Of a stretch of DNA of 64,000 bases, positions 47,999 to 59,157 are shown one piece after another. The DNA is taken from contig NC_079881.1 in the NCBI RefSeq assembly GCF_029227915.1, forward strand, positions 28,001,501-28,065,500. Direction: 5' to 3'. Source of the DNA: Hydractinia symbiolongicarpus (lineage: Eukaryota > Cnidaria > Hydrozoa > Anthoathecata > Hydractiniidae). A program made the position numbers and the translations under genes. The notes below the pieces were generated by a model. That model worked only from the letters and a program-made list of their open reading frames with translations, had not been told where the DNA came from and did no database searches. How positions within the stretch are numbered: position 1 is the stretch's first letter; each line of letters opens with the position of its first letter.

Positions 47999-49213
47999 TT
48001 TGATGAGACGCTGAATAAAAGAAGTTTAATCGCCGGCAAACGAAAACCTGCGATTTCCCGTAAATCCCGAGTCGGCCCGTATAGTCAAAAGTATACAAAG
48101 AAAGTACCCAGGGTGTAAACTCATTTCCCGAACGATTTTTTAAATTATTATTTCACCACTAAAGCCCATGAGACTTGTAGTATTTAAAGATATTTTCATT
48201 TTTGATGAGACGCTGAATAAAAGAAGTTTAATCGCCGGCAAACGAAAACCCGCGACTTCCCGTAAATCCCGGACTCAGCCCGTATAGTCAAAAGTATACA
48301 AAGAAAGTACCCAGGGAGTAAACTCATTTCCCGAACGATTTTTTAAATTATTTTTTCACCACTAAAACGCATGAGACTTGTAGTTTTCAAAAATGTTTTC
48401 ATTTTTGATGAGACGTTGAATAAAAGAAGTTTAATCGCCGGCAAACGAAAACCCGCGATTTCCCGTAAATCCCAGGCTTGGCCCGTATAGTCGAATGTAT
48501 ACAAATAAAGTACCCTGTGAGTAAACTCATTTCCCGAACGCATTTTTAAATTATTTTTTCACCACTAAAACGCATGAGACTTGTAGTTTTCAGAAATGTT
48601 TTCATTTTTGATGAGACGCTTAATAAAAGTGGTTTAATCGCCGGCAAACGAAAGCCCGCGTCTTCCCGTAAATCCCGGACTCGGCCCGTATAGTCAAAAG
48701 TATACAAAGAAAGTACCCAGGGAGTAAACTCATTTCCCAAACGTTATTTTAAATTAATTTTCACCACTAAAACGCATGAGACTTGTAGTTTTCAAAAATG
48801 TTTTCATTTTTGATGAGACGCTTAATGAAAGAGGTTTAATCGCCGGCAAACGAAAACCCGCGATTTCCCGTAAATCCCGGGCTTGGCCCGTATAGTCGAA
48901 TGTATACAAAGAAAGTACCCTGTGAGTAAACTCATTTCCGAAACGATTTTTTCAATTATCTTTTCACCACTAAAACGCATGAGACTTGCATTTTTCAAAA
49001 ATGTTTTCATTTTTGATGAGACTCTGATTAAAAGAAGTTTAATCGCCGGCAAACGAAAACCTGCGATTTCCCGTAAATCCCGAGTCGGCCCGTATAGTCA
49101 AAAGTATACAAAGAAAGTACCCAGGGTGTAAACTCATTTCCCGAACGATTTTTTAAATTATTATTTCAACATTAAAACGCATGAGACTTGTAGTTTTCAA
49201 AAATGTTTTTATT
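47999..49213 (+). repeat. 6-monomer HOR (1,215 bp), copy 2
   Basis: Starts after TCAACATTAAAACG. Order: GAAG with GAGTCGG; TATTTAAAGATATT with GACTCAG; GACGTTGAATAAAAG with CCCAGGC and ACAAATAAAG; GTGG with GTCTTCC; GAGG with CCGAAACG; GACTCTGATTAAAAG. The third monomer is a fusion of a GACGTTG left half and the CCCAGGC right half seen in copy 1. Private changes: AAAGCCCGCG and AAACGTTATTTTAAATT. Confidence 0.88.
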
Positions 49214-49618
49214 TTTGATGAGACGCTGAATAAAAGAAGTTTAATCGCCGGCAAACGAAAACCTGCGATTTCCCGTAAATCCCGAGTCGGCCCGTATAGT
49301 CAAAAGTATACAAAGAAAGTACCCAGGGTGTAAACTCATTTCCCGAACGATTTTTTAAATTATTATTTCACCACTAAAGCCCATGAGACTTGTAGTATTT
49401 AAAGATATTTTCATTTTTGATGAGACGCTGAATAAAAGCAGTTTAATCGCCGGCAAACGAAAACCCGCGACTTCCCGTAAATCCCGGACTCAGCCCGTAT
49501 AGTCAAAAGTATACAAAGAAAGTACCCAGGGTGTAAACTCATTTCCCGAACGATTTTTTAAATTATTATTTCAACATTAAAACGCATGAGACTTGTAGTT
49601 TTCAAAAATGTTTTTATT
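49214..49618 (+). repeat. Extra dimer (405 bp) between 6-mer copies
   Basis: The first two monomers of the 6-mer unit (GAGTCGG, then GACTCAG with GCAGTTTAATCG) are present once more before copy 3 begins, so the spacing between those 6-mer starts is 8 monomers. The GCAG change in the second monomer also appears at about 51.06 kb, where it again marks an abnormal unit. Confidence 0.82.
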
Positions 49619-50833
49619 TTTGATGAGACGCTGAATAAAAGAAGTTTAATCGCCGGCAAACGAAAACCTGCGATTTCCCGTAAATCCCGAGTCGGCCCGT
49701 ATAGTCAAAAGTATACAAAGAAAGTACCCAGGGTGTAAACTCATTTCCCGAACGATTTTTTAAATTATTATTTCACCACTAAAGCCCATGAGACTTGTAG
49801 TATTTAAAGATATTTTCATTTTTGATGAGACGCTGAATAAAAGAAGTTTAATCGCCGGCAAACGAAAACCCGCGACTTCCCGTAAATCCCGGACTCAGCC
49901 CGTATAGTCAAAAGTATACAAAGAAAGTACCCAGGGAGTAAACTCATTTCCCGAACGATTTTTTAAATTATTTTTTCACCACTAAAACGCATGAGACTTG
50001 TAGTTTTCAAAAATGTTTTCATTTTTGATGAGACGTTGAATAAAAGAAGTTTAATCGCCGGCAAACGAAAACCCGCGATTTATCGTAAATCCCAGGCTTG
50101 GCCCGTATAGTCGAATGTATACAAATAAAGTACCCTGTGAGTAAACTCATTTCCCGAACGCATTTTTAAATTATTTTTTCACCACTAAAACGCATGAGAC
50201 TTGTAGTTTTCAGAAATGTTTTCATTTTTGATGAGACGCTTAATAAAAGTGGTTTAATCGCCGGCAAACGAAAACCCGCGTCTTCCCGTAAATCCCGGAC
50301 TCGGCCCGTATAGTCAAAAGTATACAAAGAAAGTACCCAGGGAGTAAACTCATTTCCCAAACGATATTTTAAATTAATTTTTACCACTAAAACGCATGAG
50401 ACTTGTAGTTTTCAAAAATGTTTTCATTTTTGATGAGACGCTTAATGAAAGAGGTTTAATCGCCGGCAAACGAAAACCCGCGATTTCCCGTAAATCCCGG
50501 GCTTGGCCCGTATAGTCGAATGTATACAAAGAAAGTACCCTGTGAGTAAACTCATTTCCGAAACGATTTTTTCAATTATCTTTTCACCACTAAAACGCAT
50601 GAGACTTGCATTTTTCAAAAATGTTTTCATTTTTGATGAGACTCTGATTAAAAGAAGTTTAATCGCCGGCAAACGAAAACCTGCGATTTCCCGTAAATCC
50701 CGAGTCGGCCCGTATAGTCAAAAGTATACAAAGAAAGTACCCAGGGTGTAAACTCATTTCCCGAACGATTTTTTAAATTATTATTTCAACATTAAAACGC
50801 ATGAGACTTGTAGTTTTCAAAAATGTTTTTATT
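49619..50833 (+). repeat. 6-monomer HOR (1,215 bp), copy 3
   Basis: Same order as 47,999-49,213 with few differences (TTTATCGTAAATC, TAATTTTTACCAC). TCAACATT occurs at 47,951, 49,166, 49,571 and 50,786, giving steps of 1,215, 405 and 1,215 bp. Confidence 0.88.
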
Positions 50834-51644
50834 TTTGATGAGACGCTGAATAAAAGAAGTTTAATCGCCGGCAAACGAAAACCTGCGATTTCCCGTAAAT
50901 CCCGAGTCGGCCCGTATAGTCAAAAGTATACAAAGAAAGTACCCAGGGTGTAAACTCATTTCCCGAACGATTTTTTAAATTATTATTTCACCACTAAAGC
51001 CCATGAGACTTGTAGTATTTAAAGATATTTTCATTTTTGATGAGACGCTGAATAAAAGCAGTTTAATCGCCGGCAAACGAAAACCCGCGACTTCCCGTAA
51101 ATCCCGGACTCAGCCCGTATAGTCAAAAGTATACAAAGAAAGTACCCAGGGAGTAATCTCATTTCCCGAACGATTTTTTAAATTATTTTTACACCACTAA
51201 AACTCATGAGACTTGTAGTTTTCAAAAATGTTTTCATTTTTGATGAGACGTTGAATAAAAGAAGTTTAATCGCCGGCAAACGAAAACCCGCGATTTCCCG
51301 TAAATCCCGGGCTTGGCCCGTATAGTCGAATGTATACAAAGAAAGTACCCTGTGAGTAAACTCATTTCCGAAACGATTTTTTTAATTATCTTTTCACCAC
51401 TAAAACGCATGAGACTTGCAGTTTTCAAAAATGTTTTCATTTTTGATGAGACGCTTAATGAAAGAGGTTTAATCGCCGGCAAACTAAAACCCGCGATTTC
51501 CCGTAAATTCCGGGCTTGGCCCGTATATTTGAATGTATACAAAGAAAGTACCCTGTGAGTAAACTCATTTCCAGAACGATTTTTTAATTTATTTTTTCAA
51601 CATTAAAACGCATGAGACTTGTAGTTTTCAAAAATGTTTTCATT
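50834..51644 (+). repeat. Partial 6-mer joined to duplicated segment
   Basis: The first two monomers of the 6-mer (the second with GCAG) lead into a GACGTTG monomer and a GAGG monomer (CAAACTAAAACC, GTATATTTGAATG). The latter pair and the following two monomers match 46.3-47.15 kb at an offset of 4,861 bp (24 monomers). The 6-mer array therefore lies between direct copies of the same roughly 0.8-kb segment. Confidence 0.82.
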
Positions 51645-53874
51645 TTTGATGAGACGCTGAATAAAAGAAGTTTAATCGCCGACAAACGAAAACCTGTGAT
51701 TTCCCGTAAATCCCGAGTAGGCCCGTATAGTCAAAAGTATACAAAGAAAGTACCCAGGGTGTAAACTCATTTCCCGAACGATTTTTTAAATTATTATTTC
51801 ACCACTAAAGCCCATGAGACTTGTAGTATTTAAAGATATTTTCATTTTTGATGAGACGCTGAATAAAAGAAGTTTAATCGCCGGCAAACGAAAACCCGCG
51901 ACTTCCCGTAAATCCCGGACTCAGCCCGTATAGTCAAAAGTATACAAAGAAAGTACCCAGGGAGTAAACTCATTTCCCGAACGATTTTTTAAATTATTTT
52001 TTCACCACTAAAACGCATGAGACTTGTAGTTTTCAAAAATGTATTCATTTTTGATGAGACGCTGAATAAAAGAAGTTTAATCGCCGGCAAACGAAAACCT
52101 GTGATTTCCCGTAAATCCCGGACTCGGCCCGTATAGTCAAAAGTATACAAAGAAAGTACCCGGGGTGTAAACTCATTTCCCGAACGATTTTTTAAATTAT
52201 TATTTCACCACTAAAGCCCATGATACTTGTAGTTTTTAAAAATGTTTTCATTTTTGATGAGACGCTGAATAAAAGAAGTTTAATTGCCGGCAAACGAAAA
52301 CCCGCGACTTCCCGTAAATCCCGGACTCGGCCCGTATAGTCAAAAGTATACAAAGAAAGTACCCAGGGAGTAAACTCATTTCCCGAACGAATTTTTAAAT
52401 TATTTTTTCACCCCTAAAACGCATGAGACTTGTAGTTTTCAGAAATGTTTTCATTTTTGATGAGACGCTTAATAAAAGTGGTTTAATCGCCGGCAAACGA
52501 AAACCCGCGATTTCCCGTAAATCCCGGGCTTGGCCCGTATAGTCGAATGTATGCAAAGAAAGTACCCTGTGAGTAAACTCATTTCCAGAACGATTTTTTA
52601 ATTTATTTTTTCAACACTAAAACGCATGAGACTTGTAGTTTTCAAAAATGTTTTCATTTTTGATGAGACGCTGAATAAAAGAAGTTTAATCGCCGGCAAA
52701 CGAAAACCTGCGATTTCCCGTAAATCCCGAGTCGGCCCGTATAGTCAAAAGTATACAAAGAAAGTACCCAGGGTGTAAACTCATTTCCCGAACGATTTTT
52801 TAAATTATTATTTCACCACTAAAGCCCATGAGACTTGTAGTATTTAAAGATATTTTCAATTTTGATGAGACGCTGAATAAAAGAAGTTTAATCGCCGGCA
52901 AACGAAAACCCGCGACTTCCCGTAAATCCCGGACTCAGCCCGTATAGTCAAAAGTATACAAAGAAAGTACCCAGGGAGTAAACTCATTTCCCGAACGATT
53001 TTTTAAATTATTTTTTCACCACTAAAACGCATGAGACTTGTAGTTTTTAAAAATGTTTTCATTTTTGATGAGACGCTGAATAAAAGAAGTTTATTCGCCG
53101 GCAAACGAAAACCTGCGATTTCCCGTAAATCCCGCACTCGGCCCGTATAGTCAAAAGTATACAAAGAAAGTACCCGGGGTGTAAACTCATTTCCCGAACG
53201 ATTTTTTAAATTAATTTTCACCACTAAAACGCATGAGACTTGTAGTTTTCAGAAATGCTTTCATTTTTGATGAGACGCTTAATGAAAGTTGTTTAATCGC
53301 CGACAAAAGAAAACCCGCGATTTCCCGTAAATCCCGGGCTTGGCCCGTATAGTCGAATGTATACAAAGAAAGTACCCTGTGAGTAAACTCATTTGCCAAA
53401 CGAATTTTTAAATTATTTTTTCACCACTAAAACGCTTGAGAATTGTAGTTTTCCAAAATGTTTTCATTTTTGATGAGACGCCTAATGAAAGTTGTTTAAT
53501 CGCCGGCAAACGAAAACCCGCCATTTCCCGTAAACCCCGGACTCGGCCCGCATAGTCAAAAGTATACAAAGAAAGTACCCAGGGAGTAAACTCACTTCCC
53601 GAACGATTTTTTAAATTATTTTTTCACCACTAAAACGCATGAGACTTGTAGTTTTCAAAAATGTTTTCATTTTTGATGAGACGCTGAATAAAAGAAGTTT
53701 ATTCGCCGGCAAACGAAAACCTGCGATTTCCCGTAAATCCCGGACTCGGCCCGTACAGTCAAAAGTATACAAAGAAAGTACCCAGGGTGTCAACTCATTT
53801 CCCGAACGATTTTTTAAATTATTATTTCACCACTAAAGCCCATGAGACTTGTAGTATTTAAAAATATTTTCATT
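51645..53874 (+). repeat. Mixed satellite monomers
   Basis: Eleven monomers with no short period. The first two (CGACAAACG with GAGTAGG; TATTTAAAGATATT with GACTCAG) continue the 4,861-bp-offset match to 46,784. Near 52.66-53.0 kb a pair including AGATATTTTCAATTTTGATG matches 44.35-44.7 kb at an offset of about 8,307 bp (41 monomers). Near 53.4-53.6 kb a monomer with CCGCCATTTCCC and TAAACCCCGG resembles those at 56.16 and 60.42 kb. Confidence 0.7.
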
Positions 53875-53979
53875 TTTGATGAGACGCTGAATAAAGGAAG
53901 TTTAATCGCCGGTAAACGAAAACCTGCGATTTCCCGTAAATCCCGAGTCGGCCCGTATAGTCAAAAGTATATTTTCATT
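53875..53979 (+). repeat. Truncated monomer (105 bp), copy 1
   Basis: GTCAAAAGTATA is joined directly to TTTTCATTTTTGATGAG, removing about 97 bp (the GAAAGTA block, the A/T-rich stretch and the CATGAGACTTG block). Both intact break sites contain ATA (GTATA-CAAAG and AAATA-TTTTC), so 3 bp of microhomology spans the junction. The same junction occurs four times in the window, always in the same monomer context. Confidence 0.9.
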
Positions 53980-54791
53980 TTTGATGAGACGCTTAATGAA
54001 AGTTGTTTAATCGCCGGAAAACGAAAACCCGCGATTTCCCGTAAATCCCGGGCTTGGCCCGTATAGTCGAATGTATACAAAGAAAGTACCCTGTGAGTAA
54101 ACTCATTTCACGAACGAATTTTTAAATTATTTTTTCACCACTAAAACGCATGAGACTTGTAGTTTTCAGAAATGTTTTTATTTTTGATGAGACGCCTAAT
54201 AAAAGTGGTTTAATCGCCGGCAAACGAAAACCCGCGATTTCCCGTAAATCCCGGGCTTGGCCCGTATAGTCGAATGTATACAAAGAAAGTACCCTGTGAG
54301 TAAACTCATTTCCAAAACGATTTTTTAAATTATCTTTTCACCACTAAAACGCTTGAGACTTGTAGTTTTCAAAAATGTTTTCATTTTTGATGAGACGCTG
54401 AATAAAAGAAGTTTAATCGCCGGCAAACGAAAAACCGCCATTTCCCGTAAATCTCGGACTCGCCCCGTATAGTCAAAAGTATACAAAGAAAGTACCCAGG
54501 GTGTAAACTCATTTCCCGAACGATTTTTTAAATTATTATTTCACCACTAAAGCCCATGAGACTTGTAGTATTTAAAAATATTTTCATTTTTGATGAGACG
54601 CTGAATAAAAGAAGTTTAATCGCCGGCAAACGAAAACCTGCCATTTCCCGTAAATCCCGGACTCGGCCCGTGCAGTCAAAAGTATACAAAGAAAGTACCC
54701 AGGGTGTCAACTCATTTCCCGAACGATTTTTTAAATTATTATTTCACCACTAAAGCCCATGAGACTTGTAGTATTTAAAAATATTTTTATT

Positions 54792-54896
54792 TTTGATGAG
54801 ACGCTGAATAAAGGAAGTTTAATCGCCGGTAAACGAAAACCTGCGATTTCCCGTAAATCCCGAGTCGGCCCGTATAGTCAAAAGTATATTTTCATT
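54792..54896 (+). repeat. Truncated monomer (105 bp), copy 2
   Basis: Same deletion junction as at 53,875, 917 bp downstream, with TTTTTATTTTTG instead of TTTTCATTTTTG just before the anchor. The preceding monomer in both carries GGGTGTCAACTC, a marker found only beside truncated monomers. Confidence 0.9.
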
Positions 54897-57800
54897 TTTG
54901 ATGAGACGCTTAATGAAAGTTGTTTAATCGCCGGAAAACGAAAACCCGCGATTTCCCGTAAATCCCGGGCTTGGCCCGTATAGTCGAATGTATACAAAGA
55001 AAGTACCCTGTGAGTAAACTCATTTCACGAACGAATTTTTAAATTATTTTTTCACCACTAAAACGCATGAGACTTGTAGTTTTCAGAAATGTTTTCATTT
55101 TTGATGAGACGACTAATAAAAGTGGTTTAATCGCCGGCAAACGAAAACCCGCGATTTCCCGTAAATCCCGGGCTTGGCCCGTATAGTCGAATGTATACAA
55201 AGAAAGTACCCTGTGAGTAAACTCATTTCCAAAACGATTTTTTAAATTATCTTTTCACCACTAAAACGCTTGAGACTTGTAGTTTTCAAAAATGTTTTCA
55301 TTTTTGATGAGACGCTGAATAAAAGAAGTTTAATCGCCGGCAAACGAAAAACCGCCATTTCCCGTAAATCTCGGACTCGCCCCGTATAGTCAAAAGTATA
55401 CAAAGAAAGTACCCAGGGTGTAAACTCATTTCCCGAACGATTTTTTAAATTATTATTTCACCACTAAAGCCCATGAGACTTGTAGTATTTAAAAATATTT
55501 TCATTTTTGATGAGACGCTGAATAAAAGAAGTTTAATCGCCGGCAAACGAAAACCTGCCATTTCCGGTAAATCCCGGACTCGGCCCGTATAGTCAAAAGT
55601 ATAGAAAGAAAGTACCCATTGTGTAAAGTCATTTCCCGAACGATTTTTTAAATTATTATTTCACAACTAAACCCATGAGACTTGTAGTATTTAAAAATAT
55701 TTTCATTTTTGATGAGACGCTGAATAAAAGAAGTTTAATCGCCGGCAAACGAAAACCCGCGACTTCCCGTAAATCCCGGACTCGGCCCGTATAGTCAAAA
55801 GTATACAAAGAAAGTACCCAGGGAGTAAACTCATTTCCCGAACGATTTTTTAAATTTTTTTTCACCACTAAAACGCATGAGACTTGTAGTTTTTAAAAAT
55901 GTTTTCATTTTTGATGAGACGCTGAATAAAAGAAGTTAATTTCCGGCAAACGAAAACCCGGGTCTTCCCGTAAATCCCGGGCTTGGCCCGTATAGTCAAA
56001 AGTATACAGAGAAAGTACCCTGTGAGTAAACTCATTTCCAAAACGATTTTTTAAATTATCTTTTCACCACTAAAACGCTTGAGACTTGTAGTTTTCAAAA
56101 ATGTTTTCATTTTTGTTAGACGCTGAATAAAAGAAGTTTAATCGCCGGCAAACGAAAAACCGCCATTTCCCGTAAACCCTGGACTCGGCCCGCATAGTCA
56201 AAAGTATACAAAGAAAGTACCCAGGGAGTAAACTCACTTCCCGAACGATTTTTAAATTATTTTTTCACCACTAAAACGCATGAGACTTGTAGTTTTCAAA
56301 AATGTTTTCATTTTTGATGAGACGCTGAATAAAAGAAGTTTAATCGCCGGCAAACGAAAACCTGCGATTTCCCGTAAATCCCGGACTCGGCCCGTATAGT
56401 CAAAAGTATACAAAGAAAGTACCCAGGGTGTAAACTCATTTCCCGAACGATTTTTTAAATTATTATTTCACCACTAAAGCCCATGAGACTTGTAGTATTT
56501 AAAAATATTTTCATTTTTGATGAGACGCTGAATAAAAGAAGTTTAATCGCCGGCAAACGAAAACCTGCGATTTCCCGTAAATCCCGGACTCGGCCCGTAT
56601 AGTCAAAAGTATACAAAGAAAGTACCCAGGGAGTAAACTCATTTCCCGAACGATTTTTTAAATTAATTTTCACCATTAAAACGCATGAGACTTGTAGTTT
56701 TCAGAAATGTTTTTATTTTTGATGAGACGCTTAATAAAAGTGGTTTAATCGCCGGAAAACGAAAACCCGCGATTTCCCGTAAATCCCGGGCTTGTCCCGT
56801 ATAGTCGAATGTATACAAAGAAAGTACCCAGGGAGTAAACTCATTTCCCGAACGATTTTTTTAATTTTTTTTTCACCACTAAAACGCATGAGACTTGTAG
56901 TTTTCAAAAATGTTTTCATTTTTGATGAGACGCTGAATAAAAGAAGTTTAATCGCCGGCAAACGAAAACCTGCGATTTCCCGTAAATCCCGGACTCGGCC
57001 CGTATAGTCAAAAGTATACAAAGAAAGTACCCAGGGTGTAAACTCATTTCCCGAACGATTTTTTAAATTATTATTTCACCACTAAAGCCCATGAGACTTG
57101 TAGTATTTAAAAATATTTTCATTTTTGATGAGACGCTGAATAAAAGAAGTTTAATCGCCGGCAAACGAAAACCTGCGATTTCCCGTAAATCCCGGACTCG
57201 GCCCGTATAGTCAAAAGTATACAAAGAAAGTACCCAGGGAGTAAACTCATTTCCCGAACGATTTTTTAAATTAATTTTCACCATTAAAACGCATGAGACT
57301 TGTAGTTTTCAGAAATGTTTTTATTTTTGATGAGACGCTTAATAAAAGTGGTTTAATCGCCGGAAAACGAAAACCCGCGATTTCCCGTAAATCCCGGGCT
57401 TGGCCCGTATAGTCGAATGTATACAAAGAAAGTACCCAGGGAGTAAACTCATTTCCCGAACGATTTTTTTAATTTTTTTTTCACCACTAAAACGCATGAG
57501 ACTTGTAGTTTTCAAAAATGTTTTCATTTTTGATGAGACGCTTAATGAAAGAGGTTTAATCTCCGGCAAACGAAAACCCGCGATTTCCCGTAAATCCCGG
57601 GCTTGGCCCGTATAGTCGAATGTATACAAAGAAAGTACCCTGTGAGTAAACTCATTTCCAGAACGATTTTTTAATTTATTTTTTCAACACTAAAACGCAT
57701 AAGACTTGTAGTTTTCAAAAATGTTTTCATTTTTGATGAGATGCTGAATAAAAGAAGTTTAATCGCCGGCAAACGAAAACCTGCGATTTCCCGTAAATTC

Positions 57801-58136
57801 CGAGTCGGCCCGTATAGTCAAAAGTGTACAAAGAAAGTACCCAGGGTGTAAACTCATTTCCCGAACGATTTTTTAAATTATTATTTCACCACTAAAGCCC
57901 ATGAGACTTGTAGTATTTAAAAATATTTTCATTTTTGATGAGACGCTGAATAAAAGAAGTTTAATCGCCGGCAAACGAAAACCTGCCATTTCCCGTAAAT
58001 CCCGGACTCGGCCCGTACAGTCAAAAGTATACAAAGAAAGTACCCAGGGTGTCAACTCATTTCCCGAACGATTTTTTAAATTATTATTTCACCACTAAAG
58101 CCCATGAGACTTGTAGTATTTAAAAATATTTTCATT

Positions 58137-58241
58137 TTTGATGAGACGCTGAATAAAGGAAGTTTAATCGCCGGTAAACGAAAACCTGCGATTTCCCGTA
58201 AATCCCGAGTCGGCCCGTATAGTCAAAAGTATATTTTCATT
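58137..58241 (+). repeat. Truncated monomer (105 bp), copy 3
   Basis: Same junction and the same GGGTGTCAACTC neighbour (58,050) as the other copies. It opens the second 4.26-kb unit. Confidence 0.9.
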
Positions 58242-59052
58242 TTTGATGAGACGCTTAATGAAAGTTGTTTAATCGCCGGAAAACGAAAACCCGCGATTTC
58301 CCGTAAATCCCGGGCTTGGCCCGTATAGTCGAATGTATACAAAGAAAGTACCCTGTGAGTAAACTCATTTCACGAACGAATTTTTAAATTATTTTTTCAC
58401 CACTAAAACGCATGAGACTTGTAGTTTTCAGAAATGTTTTCATTTTTGATGAGACGCTTAATGAAAGAGGTTTAATCTCCGGCAAACGAAAACCCGCGAT
58501 TTCCCGTAAATCCCGGGCTTGGCCCGTATAGTCGAATGTATACAAAGAAAGTACCCTGTGAGTAAACTCATTTCCAGAACGATTTTTTAATTTATTTTTT
58601 CAACACTAAAACGCATAAGACTTGTAGTTTTCAAAAATGTTTTCATTTTTGATGAGATGCTGAATAAAAGAAGTTTAATCGCCGGCAAACGAAAACCTGC
58701 GATTTCCCGTAAATTCCGAGTCGGCCCGTATAGTCAAAAGTGTACAAAGAAAGTACCCAGGGTGTAAACTCATTTCCCGAACGATTTTTTAAATTATTAT
58801 TTCACCACTAAAGCCCATGAGACTTGTAGTATTTAAAAATATTTTCATTTTTGATGAGACGCTGAATAAAAGAAGTTTAATCGCCGGCAAACGAAAACCT
58901 GCCATTTCCCGTAAATCCCGGACTCGGCCCGTACAGTCAAAAGTATACAAAGAAAGTACCCAGGGTGTCAACTCATTTCCCGAACGATTTTTTAAATTAT
59001 TATTTCACCACTAAAGCCCATGAGACTTGTAGTATTTAAAAATATTTTCATT

Positions 59053-59157
59053 TTTGATGAGACGCTGAATAAAGGAAGTTTAATCGCCGGTAAACGAAAA
59101 CCTGCGATTTCCCGTAAATCCCGAGTCGGCCCGTATAGTCAAAAGTATATTTTCATT
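59053..59157 (+). repeat. Truncated monomer (105 bp), copy 4
   Basis: Same junction, 916 bp after copy 3 and 4,261 bp after copy 2. What follows (GACTAATAAAAGTGG, then CCGCCATTTCCC monomers) equals what follows copy 2, confirming the 4.26-kb register. Confidence 0.9.

Larger units (their letters stand above)
53875..58136 (+). repeat. 4.26-kb HOR, copy 1
   Basis: The unit contains two 105-bp truncated monomers and about 20 full monomers (20 x 202.6 + 2 x 105 is about 4,262 bp). From 54,792 onward its content recurs at 59,053 with a constant offset of 4,261-4,263 bp. Shared rare markers include CCGCCATTTCCC, TTTCCGGTAAATC, CCCATTGTGTAAAGTC, ACCCGGGTCTTCC and TTTTTGTTAGACGC. A 917-bp five-unit step (53,875 to 54,792) is nested inside it. 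The opening 917 bp and its counterpart in copy 2 differ in two monomers. Confidence 0.85.

Noticed and set aside
53875-53979. Transposon or insertion-sequence end at the short monomer
   Set aside because: The unit is an internal deletion of the satellite with 3 bp of microhomology. There is no inserted sequence, terminal inverted repeat or target-site duplication.
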